In this document: positions 18,233 through 26,074 of the stretch, one piece after another
Position numbering within the stretch: position 1 is the stretch's first letter
How the letters are laid out: every line of letters begins with the position of its first letter
Assembly (NCBI RefSeq): GCF_015477355.1
Contig: NZ_JADLRJ010000011.1
Coordinates: 140,773 to 204,772 of the forward strand
Direction: 5' to 3'
From: Nocardia blacklockiae
GTDB lineage: Bacteria > Actinomycetota > Actinomycetes > Mycobacteriales > Mycobacteriaceae
Length of the DNA stretch: 64,000 nt
The notes under the pieces: generated by a model
What the model was told of the DNA's origin: nothing
Seen by the model: the letters and a program-made list of their open reading frames with translations, nothing else
Databases searched by the model: none
Made by a program: the position numbers and the translations under genes

Positions 18233-18345
18233 GGCAACTCCTTCCTGCGGTGGAACTCGGACATCTCTGTCATTCCGGGCAGGCCGCTCGTATTCGCCTG
18301 CCGCCCACGCCTTACCCGGGCCTACCGACGGCAAACGAAGGGGCG

Positions 18346-19650
18346 TCAGCGGCCGTTGCGGACGACGGTGAATCCGTCGTTCCGCAATGTCTCGGCATCC
18401 AGTAGGTTGCGGGTGTCGACGACCAGGCGGCGGCGCGCCAGGGATCCGAGCCGGGGCCAGTCGAGCTTGGCGAATTCGGGCCATTCGGTGGCGACGACCA
18501 CGGCCTCGGCGTCGCGCGCGGCGTCGTAGGGGTCGCCGACGACCCGCACGGCCTCGGACAGCGGGAGGGCGGGGGCGTCCTCCGGCGTCACGGTCGGGTC
18601 GTAGGCGCACAGCAGCGCGCCGCGATCGGACAACGCGGCGGCGAGCCGCAGGGCGGGGGAGTCGCGCAGGTCGCTCGTGCCCGCCTTGAAGGTCAGGCCC
18701 AGCAGCGCCACCCGCACTCCCGACAGCGAATTGTCGGCACGTCCCACGGCACGTCCCAAAACCTTTACGGCACGGTCGATCTGGGCGTCGTTGGCAGCCA
18801 CGGCCGCCGCGAGCACGCCGAGCGACACGTGTTTGCCGCGGGCGACGTGCAGCAGCGCCTGGGTGTCCTTGGGCAGGCAGGAGCCGCCCCACCCGGGGCC
18901 GGGCCGCAGGAACGCCGCGCCGATCCGCGGGTCCGAGCCGAGGCATTCGCCGACGAGTTCGATATCGGCGCTGACCTTTTCGCACAGCTCCGCGAGTTCG
19001 TTGACGAACGACAGCTTGGTCGCGAGGAAGGCGTTGCTGGCGTATTTGGCCAGTTCGGCGCTCTCGAAGTCGACGATCTGCACGGCGGAGGACTCCAGGC
19101 CCCGATAGAGCTTCGCGACGCGGTCGCCGACGCCCTCGTCGTCCGCGCCGACGACGATCCGGTCGGCGTGCAGGAAGTCGTAGACCGCGTGGCTCTCGCG
19201 CAGGAACTCCGGATTGCTCGCGACGTGCAGCCCGTACCGGGCGGCCGCGACCGCCGCCTCGCGTGTTGTACCCACGGGCACAGTGGATTTCAGCACGACG
19301 ATCGCGCCCGGGTGGAGGGTCTCGCACAGCGAGTCGAGGACCTCGTGCACGGCGCTCAGGTCGGCTGCGCCCGAGGGCGTGGCCGGGGTCGGCACGCACA
19401 CGAACACGATGTCGGCCGCCGCGAGCCGTTCGATATCGACGTCGAAACTTAGCCGCCCGGCCCGGATGCCTTGGCGCAGTAGTGGTTCGAGGTCCGGCTC
19501 GTGCAGTTCGGTGCGGCCCTGCCGCAGCCGTTCGACACAGGCCTCGTCGACGTCGACGGCGGTCACGTCCCACCCGAGATGGGCGAGACCGGCCGCGGTT
19601 GTGGTGCCGACGTATCCGGTGCCGACGACACCGATGCGTTCATCCGACAT
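18346..19650 (-). CDS. ugd: UDP-glucose 6-dehydrogenase
   Basis: A 434-residue UDP-glucose/GDP-mannose dehydrogenase. It has the Rossmann motif GVVGTGYVG (7-15), the central-domain ASNPEFLRE and the catalytic cysteine in GGSCLPKD (Cys 258), followed by the C-terminal UDP-binding domain with TFKAGTSDLRDSPA. It oxidises UDP-glucose to UDP-glucuronate using NAD. The ATG follows AAGGGAG and overlaps the end of the upstream glycosyltransferase by 11 bases. A UXS-like decarboxylase in the same operon (27745-28728) would use its product, pointing to UDP-xylose as the donor. Confidence 0.92.
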   Translation of the reverse strand: MSDERIGVVGTGYVGTTTAAGLAHLGWDVTAVDVDEACVERLRQGRTELHEPDLEPLLRQGIRAGRLSFDVDIERLAAADIVFVCVPTPATPSGAADLSAVHEVLDSLCETLHPGAIVVLKSTVPVGTTREAAVAAARYGLHVASNPEFLRESHAVYDFLHADRIVVGADDEGVGDRVAKLYRGLESSAVQIVDFESAELAKYASNAFLATKLSFVNELAELCEKVSADIELVGECLGSDPRIGAAFLRPGPGWGGSCLPKDTQALLHVARGKHVSLGVLAAAVAANDAQIDRAVKVLGRAVGRADNSLSGVRVALLGLTFKAGTSDLRDSPALRLAAALSDRGALLCAYDPTVTPEDAPALPLSEAVRVVGDPYDAARDAEAVVVATEWPEFAKLDWPRLGSLARRRLVVDTRNLLDAETLRNDGFTVVRNGR

Positions 19651-20632
19651 GACCGAACTCCCTTGCGGTCGAGGCGAGTTGGGTGTCCACCGCGGCGACG
19701 ACCTCGTCGACGGTGAGGCGCAGCAGTCCTGGGTCGGTGGCCGCGCCGAGCGGATCGCCGCGGGTCCCGCTCCACAGCACCCGGTGCCGGTGCGCCAGGC
19801 CGGCCGGCGGGCCCCACCACTGCGGCGGAGTGGGCCCGAACAGCAGCACGGAGGGCGTGCGCACCGCGGTGGCCAGATGCCCGATGCCGGTGTCGCCGCA
19901 GACGACCAAGGCCGCGGCCGCCACCAGGGACGCGGTCTCGGCCAGATCGAGCACCCCGGCCAGCACGTGACCCGCCGGAACCCCCGCGGCGTCCGCAATC
20001 GCCAGCGCGCCTTCGCGCTCGGCCGCGGAGCCGGTTATCACGACGCGCCTACCCGACTCGCGCAGATGCGCGGACACAGCGGCGTACCGCTCCGGCGGCC
20101 ACCGCCGCGCAGGCGCCCCCGCACCCGGATGCACCACCACCGTGTCTGCCCAATCCCCGGCTCGGTCCGCATCGGACAAGGAGGCGTGGCGGTTGTGCCC
20201 GTTGTCGCTGTTGGGTGGGTCGAGGAACAGGTCGGTGGGGTCGGTGTTGATGCCGTTGTGTTGTAGTAGTCGGCACCAGCGGTCTACCTCGTGGATGTCT
20301 TCGACCCAATTCGGGCCGGGCACTGCGGGATACGCGGGGTGGTGGTGGGTGAGCAGGTGGTTCGGGTGGGTGGCGGTCAGGTCGGCGATGCTTTGCGGGC
20401 CGCGGCCGTGCAGGTTCACTGCCAGGGCGGGGTGGGTGGGGAGGTCGGTGGCGCCGAGGCCGGGGGTGGGGTGGACGGCGTCGACCGCGCCGGTGAGGGC
20501 GGCGAGTGGCGCCAAGGCGGCGGGTGCGGCCAGCACGATGCGGTCGCCGGGGTGGGCGCGGCGCAGGGCGCGCAGCGCGGGCACCGCGGTGAGCAGGTCG
20601 CCGACGCCGAGCGCGCGCAGCACCAGGATCAC
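19640..20632 (-). CDS. Family 9 glycosyltransferase (heptosyltransferase-like)
   Basis: A 330-residue GT-B enzyme of the ADP-heptose:LPS heptosyltransferase family. It begins VILVLRALGVGDLLTAVPALRALRRAHP, has the C-terminal donor-binding VVHPGAGAPARRWPPERYAAV and GDTGIGHLATA, and ends near the family's usual length. The GTG at 20632 overlaps the SDR stop as GTGA. Together with the heptose-precursor genes in the same operon it is expected to transfer a heptose from ADP-heptose. A His/Thr/Pro-rich middle part (about 50-150) shows unusual C/A-rich coding-strand composition compared with its flanks. Confidence 0.88.
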   Translation of the reverse strand: MILVLRALGVGDLLTAVPALRALRRAHPGDRIVLAAPAALAPLAALTGAVDAVHPTPGLGATDLPTHPALAVNLHGRGPQSIADLTATHPNHLLTHHHPAYPAVPGPNWVEDIHEVDRWCRLLQHNGINTDPTDLFLDPPNSDNGHNRHASLSDADRAGDWADTVVVHPGAGAPARRWPPERYAAVSAHLRESGRRVVITGSAAEREGALAIADAAGVPAGHVLAGVLDLAETASLVAAAALVVCGDTGIGHLATAVRTPSVLLFGPTPPQWWGPPAGLAHRHRVLWSGTRGDPLGAATDPGLLRLTVDEVVAAVDTQLASTAREFGHVG

Positions 20633-21327
20633 GGCCACGAACTCTCCGTCGACGCGCACACCACCAGCTCGCGCACCTCGCAGCCCGCGGGCTGGCGCAG
20701 TGCGAAAAGCACTGTCTCGGCGACGTTTTCGGGACGGTTCAGCACAGCGTCGGGCGGCGGCTTGTACTGCTCGTCGCGGTCGTCGAAGAACGCGGTGTGC
20801 ATGCCGCCCGGGATGAGCAGGGTGACCCCGACCTCGCCCGCGGTCTCGGCGGCGAGGGCGCGGGTGAAGCCGACGACGCCGAATTTGGAGGCGCAGTAGG
20901 CGGTGGCGTCGCCGACGCCCTTGAGCCCCAGCGTGGACGCGCAGGTCACCAGCCGCCCTCGCGAGGCTCGCAGGTAGGGCAGCGCGGCGCGGGCCACGGC
21001 GGCCGTGCCGAGCAGGTTGACGTGGACGACCCGCTCCCAGTCCTTGGCCGGGACCGTGTCCAGCCCGCCGCAGCTGTCGATGCCCGCGGCGGTGAAGACG
21101 CCGTCGAGGGTGCCGCCCGCGCGGTCGGCGAGGATGCGCACCGCGTTCTCGGCGGCCTCGGAATCGGCGAGGTCGACCTGCTCGAATTCGACGTCGGCGG
21201 AAGGCGGTTGGCGGTCCAGGACCAGCGGGGTGCCGCCCTGGCGGGCGACGGCGGCGACGGTCGCGGCGCCGAGACCGGAGGCGCCGCCGGTGATCAGGAC
21301 GTTGCCCAAGGGGGTGGTCGTACTCAT
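20629..21327 (-). CDS. Short-chain dehydrogenase/reductase
   Basis: A 232-residue classical SDR with the cofactor motif TGGASGLG (14-21) and the catalytic Tyr-X3-Lys in YCASK. Asp in VLDRQ after the second strand favours NAD(H). It is too short, and has the wrong active site, for the extended-SDR ADP-heptose 6-epimerase HldD, so it does not complete that pathway as such. GAGAGG precedes the ATG, and the stop overlaps the next start. It may reduce or oxidise a sugar intermediate of the operon, but the substrate is unknown. Confidence 0.85.
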   Translation of the reverse strand: MSTTTPLGNVLITGGASGLGAATVAAVARQGGTPLVLDRQPPSADVEFEQVDLADSEAAENAVRILADRAGGTLDGVFTAAGIDSCGGLDTVPAKDWERVVHVNLLGTAAVARAALPYLRASRGRLVTCASTLGLKGVGDATAYCASKFGVVGFTRALAAETAGEVGVTLLIPGGMHTAFFDDRDEQYKPPPDAVLNRPENVAETVLFALRQPAGCEVRELVVCASTESSWP

Positions 21328-21369
21328 GGTCGTGTCCTCTCCTCGTGATGCGCTGTCGAGTGGAAGGGG

Positions 21370-22929
21370 TTACGCGCTGGTGCGCGCGGCGGCGACGAGA
21401 CGGGTGGTCGAATAGCCGGGAAGCACTGGTACCAGGACTATTTCGCCGCCGTGCCGCCGCACGGTGTCGGCTTCGGGCAGGTCGCTGCCCGCGTAGTCCT
21501 CGCCCTTCACCCACACGTCCGGGCGCAGCCGGTCGAGCAGGCCGGTCGGCGTCGGCTCGTCGAAGACGACGACCGCGTCGACCGAGGCCAGTTCCAGCAG
21601 CACCCGGGCGCGGTCGGCGGCGGGGACCACGGGCCGGTCGTCACCTTTGCGGCGGCGGATCGAGTCGTCGGAGTTCAGGCACACGACCAGGGCGTCGCCC
21701 AGCCCGCGCGCCTGCCGCAGCAGTGAGATGTGGCCCGGGTGCAGCAGATCGAAGCACCCGCCGGTGGCGACCAGGCGCCCACCGTCCTGCCGCACCCGAT
21801 CGGCCAAGGCGAACGCGTCGCCCGGTGCCTCGTCTTCCATTGCCGGACAATCGATCGCGGCCTGTGCGCCACCCTTGCCGACGAACTCGGCCGCGGCCCG
21901 CACTCCGGCCTCCACCGCCTGCCGCACGCCGTCCCCGCGCTGCAACGCGAGGGCGGCCGCCACCGCGAATTGATCACCGGCACCGCAGGTATCGGCATTC
22001 GCCAGCGTCTGCATCGCCAGCGGCACCGCCACCCGATCGGTGCGGTCGGCCCGCCGGTCATGACACACGGCCCCCTGCGCTCCGAGCGTGACGACAACCG
22101 CCTCCGCGCCCCACCGCTCGGCCAGCGCCCGCGCCCGCTCTCCGTCACCGGCCTGCCCGTCCGCCGAACCAGCAGCCCGGCCATGGATCCCGGACCTGGC
22201 AGTCACGCCGGCATCCTGCCGCCCGGCAGCCTGCCGCCCTGCCGTCGAGCCCGTGGCTTCGCTGCCGTTCCGTCGACCGGCCGTCGCGTCGGCATCCTCG
22301 GCTTGCGCCGTCGTCAGGCTTGCGGTGTGGCTTGGGTCATTGGCGGTCAAGCCGGTGGCCTCGCTGTGGTTGGGGGTGGCGAGCCGGATGCCGGGGACCG
22401 GGGATTCGCCGCGGGGGTGGGGGTCCCAGACGATGGGGACTCGGCCGGCGGCTTCGGTGAGGAGGGTGCGCAGTTCGGGGTGGGCGGTGACGCCGCGGCC
22501 GTAGTCGGCGACCAGGATGGTGCTGGATTTCCTTATCGCCCAGCGGATCTCGTCGGTCAAGGGCGAATGGGCGGCGTAGCCGTCGCCGGAGTCGATGCGC
22601 ACGATGGACTGGCCGTCGGCGCGTGCTCGGGTCTTGCACACGGTGTCGCCGTGTAGTGGCAGGGCGAGCACGGTGACCTGTGGCTCCAGCAGTTCGCGCA
22701 AACGGTGGGCGGCGGGGTCGTCGCCGAGCGCGGTGATCAGCACGACGCGGTCGGCGGCGTGCCGCTGAGCCAGCATCGCGGCCAGCCCCGCGCCGCCGGG
22801 TCGCTCGGCCCGGCGCTTCTGGTCCAGCACGGGCACGGGCGCTTCGGGGCACAGCCGCCGGGCGGAGCCTTCGATGTCGACGTCCAGCAGGGTGTCGCCG
22901 ACGATCACGAGCGGCCGGCCGCGCCTCAC
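21370..22929 (-). CDS. hldE: Bifunctional heptose-7-phosphate kinase / heptose-1-phosphate adenylyltransferase
   Basis: A 519-residue HldE (RfaE)-type enzyme. The N-terminal PfkB-family kinase domain has LVIVGDTLLDVD at its start and the signature ADTCGAGDQFA with the catalytic Asp near 319. The C-terminal nucleotidyltransferase domain has GCFDLLHPGH (391-400) and ends near SDLPEADTVRRHGGEIV. It makes ADP-D-glycero-beta-D-manno-heptose from heptose 7-phosphate together with GmhB. It is about 45 residues longer than E. coli HldE owing to a Gly/Ala/Arg/Ser/Thr-rich insertion (about 197-263) in the kinase domain. The GTG start overlaps the GmhA stop as GTGA. Confidence 0.9.
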   Translation of the reverse strand: MRRGRPLVIVGDTLLDVDIEGSARRLCPEAPVPVLDQKRRAERPGGAGLAAMLAQRHAADRVVLITALGDDPAAHRLRELLEPQVTVLALPLHGDTVCKTRARADGQSIVRIDSGDGYAAHSPLTDEIRWAIRKSSTILVADYGRGVTAHPELRTLLTEAAGRVPIVWDPHPRGESPVPGIRLATPNHSEATGLTANDPSHTASLTTAQAEDADATAGRRNGSEATGSTAGRQAAGRQDAGVTARSGIHGRAAGSADGQAGDGERARALAERWGAEAVVVTLGAQGAVCHDRRADRTDRVAVPLAMQTLANADTCGAGDQFAVAAALALQRGDGVRQAVEAGVRAAAEFVGKGGAQAAIDCPAMEDEAPGDAFALADRVRQDGGRLVATGGCFDLLHPGHISLLRQARGLGDALVVCLNSDDSIRRRKGDDRPVVPAADRARVLLELASVDAVVVFDEPTPTGLLDRLRPDVWVKGEDYAGSDLPEADTVRRHGGEIVLVPVLPGYSTTRLVAAARTSA

Positions 22930-23516
22930 GGCGTCACTCCCAGCGCGTTGTCGAGCGCGGTGCACAGCGAGTGGATGAGCACCAGGTGCATCTCCTGCAC
23001 CGTGGCGACGCTGGGCGCTTCGACGGCGATGGCGTCGGTGCACAGCGACGCCAGCGGATTCGGCGCGGGCCCGGTGACCGCCCAGGTGAGCACCCCCGCG
23101 TCGGCGGCGGCCTTGGCGGCGGCGACCACGGCCGGGCTGGTGCCGCTGGTGGAGAACAGCATCAGCACGTCGCCGGGTCGGCCGTGCGCGACGACCTGCC
23201 GGGCGTAGAGCTGCGAGGCGCCGTAGTCGTTGACGATCGCGGTGCCCGCCGAGGTGTCGGCGTGCAGCGCGATGGCCGACAACGGGCGGCGCTCGTCGCG
23301 GAATCTGCCGACCAGCTCGCCCGTGAGGTGCTGCGCCTCGGCGGCGCTGCCCCCGTGGCCGCAGGCGAGCAGCCGGCCGTCGCGGGCGTAGATATCGGCG
23401 AGCTGTTCGCCCCACTGCCGCACCCGCGTCGCCACGTGGGCGTTGTGGTCGAGCGCGGTGCTGAGCGAGGCGAAATGGTCGCGGATCGACCGGGCTCCGC
23501 TGTCGGTGCGGGTCAT
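22926..23516 (-). CDS. gmhA: Sedoheptulose-7-phosphate isomerase
   Basis: A 196-residue SIS-domain protein. It has LLACGHGGSAAEAQHLTGELVGRF, the substrate-binding region characteristic of GmhA, a central LFSTSGTSPAV sugar-phosphate loop and the C-terminal VQEMHLVLIHSLC. The enzyme converts sedoheptulose 7-phosphate to D-glycero-D-manno-heptose 7-phosphate, the first step toward ADP-heptose. The ATG overlaps the upstream GT9 stop (ATGA) and is preceded by GAGGAGAGGA. The next gene, hldE, overlaps in turn, so the pathway enzymes are translationally coupled. Confidence 0.92.
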   Translation of the reverse strand: MTRTDSGARSIRDHFASLSTALDHNAHVATRVRQWGEQLADIYARDGRLLACGHGGSAAEAQHLTGELVGRFRDERRPLSAIALHADTSAGTAIVNDYGASQLYARQVVAHGRPGDVLMLFSTSGTSPAVVAAAKAAADAGVLTWAVTGPAPNPLASLCTDAIAVEAPSVATVQEMHLVLIHSLCTALDNALGVTP

Positions 23517-24544
23517 GGCAACCTGTCCTCTCCTCGGGTGCACGTCAATTCGCTGACGGCCGAGACGATTTCGTCATCGGCGATGCCGTCGATGCAGGGA
23601 TGTCCCCGCACCGGGCAGACGCGGGCGCGGCTGCCCGCGCAGGCTGCGCGCTGGTCACCGAGCAGCACGTGCGGCACGCCGTAGGGCGCCCACCGCCGGG
23701 CCGGTACGACCGGCGCGAACAGCGACACGACCGGTGTCCCGACCGCGGCCGCGACGTGCGCGGGCCCGGTGTTGGGCGCGACGACGGCGCGGGCCTGCCG
23801 CAGCACCGCCGCGAGGGTGGCGAAGTCGGTCTTGCCGCCCAGATCCGTGGCGTCGTCGCCCGCGACCTCGGCGGTCAGTTCGCGCTCCGACGGCGCGCCG
23901 GTGACCACGAGCCGATGTCCGGCGGCGACGAGCGCGGCGGCAACCTCCCGGCTGCGCCCGGCCGACATCCGGCGGGCGGGCACCGCGGCGCCGGGGTGGA
24001 AGACCACGTAGCCCGGATCGCCCGCCAGACCGCGAATGTCGGGCAGCTGCGGGCGGATTCGCAGCTTGCCGTCGTCGGCGGGGTCCGGCGCGAAGCCCGC
24101 GGCCGCGGCGAGCGACAGCGCCCGCTCCGGTTCGGGGAGATCGTCGTCGACGAGGTGGCGGACGTCGAGCAGCGAACCCGGGTAGTCCACGCTGATCGCC
24201 GAGATCCGCCGCACCCCGGCCATCCGCAGGATCAGCGCGAGCGGCAGCGGGGACTGGTGGAAGGAGGTGAACACGACCGCCTGGTCGAGTTCGAGGCGGC
24301 GCAGCCGGTCGACCAGCGCGGTGATCGCCTCGGCGGTCAGCTCCGGCGGTTCGAGATCGACCCAGGGCGCGTGGTATTCGACGATCTCCTCCACACCCGG
24401 CAGCAGTTCGGCGGCCGCCCGGCCGCGCGGCCCGCACAGGAACACGACCGGCCCGGCGTGCCGTGCGACGGCGCGCACCGCGGGCCCGCACAGCAGGACG
24501 TCACCGGCGCTGTCGAGCCGGGCCACCAGCACCCGCCCCGTCAC
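23513..24544 (-). CDS. Family 9 glycosyltransferase (heptosyltransferase-like)
   Basis: A 343-residue second GT9 enzyme, starting VLVARLDSAGDVLLCGPAVRAVA, with the donor-site region VVFHPGAAVPARRM and NTGPAHVAAAVGTPVVSLFAP. Near the C-terminus a Cys-rich stretch (CAGSRARVCPVRGHPCIDGI) resembles that of other GT9 proteins with four cysteines. GTG at 24544 overlaps the stop of the GT2-HAD fusion as GTGA, immediately after the GmhB-like domain. Its position between gmhB-like and gmhA sequences supports ADP-heptose as the donor. Confidence 0.88.
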   Translation of the reverse strand: MTGRVLVARLDSAGDVLLCGPAVRAVARHAGPVVFLCGPRGRAAAELLPGVEEIVEYHAPWVDLEPPELTAEAITALVDRLRRLELDQAVVFTSFHQSPLPLALILRMAGVRRISAISVDYPGSLLDVRHLVDDDLPEPERALSLAAAAGFAPDPADDGKLRIRPQLPDIRGLAGDPGYVVFHPGAAVPARRMSAGRSREVAAALVAAGHRLVVTGAPSERELTAEVAGDDATDLGGKTDFATLAAVLRQARAVVAPNTGPAHVAAAVGTPVVSLFAPVVPARRWAPYGVPHVLLGDQRAACAGSRARVCPVRGHPCIDGIADDEIVSAVSELTCTRGEDRLP

Positions 24545-26070
24545 CGCGCACCCGCCATCGCCAGTTCGACCGCGGACTCCAGATCGGGGGCCACCAGGGC
24601 GTGCGCCTCCGCGCGGGTGATCTCGTCGGGCCGGGTCTTGGCCGTCGGCACCAGCACGGCGCGCGCTCCGGCGGCGAGCGCCGCGTCGACGTCCGCGCCG
24701 ATGTCGCCGACCACCACGCACCGCTGCGGCGGCACGCCGAGTGCCCGCGCGGCCGCGGTCACCAGGCCGGGTTTCGGCTTGCGGCAAGCACATTCGTCGC
24801 TCGCCTGATGCGGGCAGACCTGCCAGGTGTCGAAGGGGCCGAGCAGTTCCTCGACGCGCTCGGACACATCGCGCAGCTGCTCCGGCGTGATCAGAGCGCG
24901 AGCGACGCCCGACTGGTTGCTCACCACACCGAGCCGCACGCCCGCCGCACGGAGCCGGTCGAGCACCTGGCGCGACCGCGGAACCGGTTGCACCAGTGCG
25001 GGATCCGACAGATACGGCACGTCGACGATGAGGGTGTCGTCCCGGTCGAACAGCAGGGCCAGCGGCGGCGCGGCGACCGGTCGCGGACGCCGGGTCCGGC
25101 GCCGCACCTGCCATTCGCCGCGCATCCGGTGCCAGCACGCGGCGGGCGGGATCAACACGCTGGTGAGCGACATCGCGGTGAGTTCCGAGGCGGTCGCGGG
25201 ACCCGCGCCGATGCGCCGGGCCGCGAATTCGACTGTGCCCGTGAGCCACAGGCCGAGGCAGACGGCGGCAAGCCCGGGCCGACGACCCAGCACGCAGGCG
25301 ACCGCCGCTCCGCCGGCGGCGGTGATCGCCGCGTGCCGGCCCAGCCGACCGCCGCCCTCGCCGATCCGGCGTCGCCAGTCGCGCCCGTATTTGTGCCGCA
25401 TCAGGGCGTTGTCCGCGTTCCCGGCCTGCATGCGCAGCGAGTACAGCAGCGATCCGGTCGCGGGTGGGTGGGTGGTGACCCGGCTCCCGGTCACGATGTG
25501 GTGGCCCGCCGCGACGATGCGCGCGGCCAGGTCGGAGTCCTCGCGGTAGGCGCGGCGGAACCGTTCGTCGAAGCCGCCGACCTCCGCGAGTGCCGCACGG
25601 CGATAAGCCATGTCGGCGGTGATCCAGCGGGCCGTGGCCAGCGCGGCGGTGCCCCGTTCGGCGTCGGTCGGCCGCCGCCCCGGCGGCAGTGGCACCCGGA
25701 TGCGGGCCTGTGATCCGGCAACTTGGCGAGGTAGCCCGCGCAGGTCCTCGGCGAGCCGCGCGCGCCAGTCGTCCCCGGGAATCACGTCGTCGTCGAGGAA
25801 GGCGATCCATTCCGTCCGCGCCGACCGCCAGCCGACATTGCGGGCGGCGGCCGGGCCGCGGCCGCCGGACCGCACTACGCGCACGGGAATGTCGGTGTCG
25901 GGCACGGACAATGGCTCGCGGTCCGCCTGCGGCGCGGGCCGGTCGTCGACGACGACGATCTCGGCCGGGGTGAGCCCGGTGGACCCGTCCACGGCGCGCA
26001 GCACGGACGTGAGACCCGCGCGCCCGATGGTGGGGATCACGATCGTGTAGTCCGGAGTGTCCTCGTGCAT
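24541..26070 (-). CDS. Fusion: family 2 glycosyltransferase + GmhB-type HAD phosphatase
   Basis: A 509-residue two-domain protein. Residues 1 to about 230 form a GT2 domain (YTIVIPTIGRAGL, VVVDDRP, metal site FLDDDVIP at 91-98, YREDSDLAARI). A linker with hydrophobic stretches (about 250-310) follows. Residues 335-509 form a HAD-IIIA domain: motif I FDRDDTL (341-347), motif II VSNQSG, the zinc-site CPH...CAC (419-429), KPKPG and motif IV GDIGADVDA. The Cys/His pattern is that of heptose-1,7-bisphosphate phosphatase GmhB, the missing step between GmhA/HldE-kinase and HldE-adenylyltransferase. Fusing a transferase to a precursor phosphatase is unusual. It starts four bases after the carbamoyltransferase stop. 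Confidence 0.88.
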   Translation of the reverse strand: MHEDTPDYTIVIPTIGRAGLTSVLRAVDGSTGLTPAEIVVVDDRPAPQADREPLSVPDTDIPVRVVRSGGRGPAAARNVGWRSARTEWIAFLDDDVIPGDDWRARLAEDLRGLPRQVAGSQARIRVPLPPGRRPTDAERGTAALATARWITADMAYRRAALAEVGGFDERFRRAYREDSDLAARIVAAGHHIVTGSRVTTHPPATGSLLYSLRMQAGNADNALMRHKYGRDWRRRIGEGGGRLGRHAAITAAGGAAVACVLGRRPGLAAVCLGLWLTGTVEFAARRIGAGPATASELTAMSLTSVLIPPAACWHRMRGEWQVRRRTRRPRPVAAPPLALLFDRDDTLIVDVPYLSDPALVQPVPRSRQVLDRLRAAGVRLGVVSNQSGVARALITPEQLRDVSERVEELLGPFDTWQVCPHQASDECACRKPKPGLVTAAARALGVPPQRCVVVGDIGADVDAALAAGARAVLVPTAKTRPDEITRAEAHALVAPDLESAVELAMAGAR

Positions 26071-26074
26071 GCGC

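Noticed and set aside
20629-21327. ADP-heptose 6-epimerase (HldD).
   Set aside because: The protein is a short classical SDR (232 residues, YCASK), not the extended fold of about 310 residues that HldD requires.
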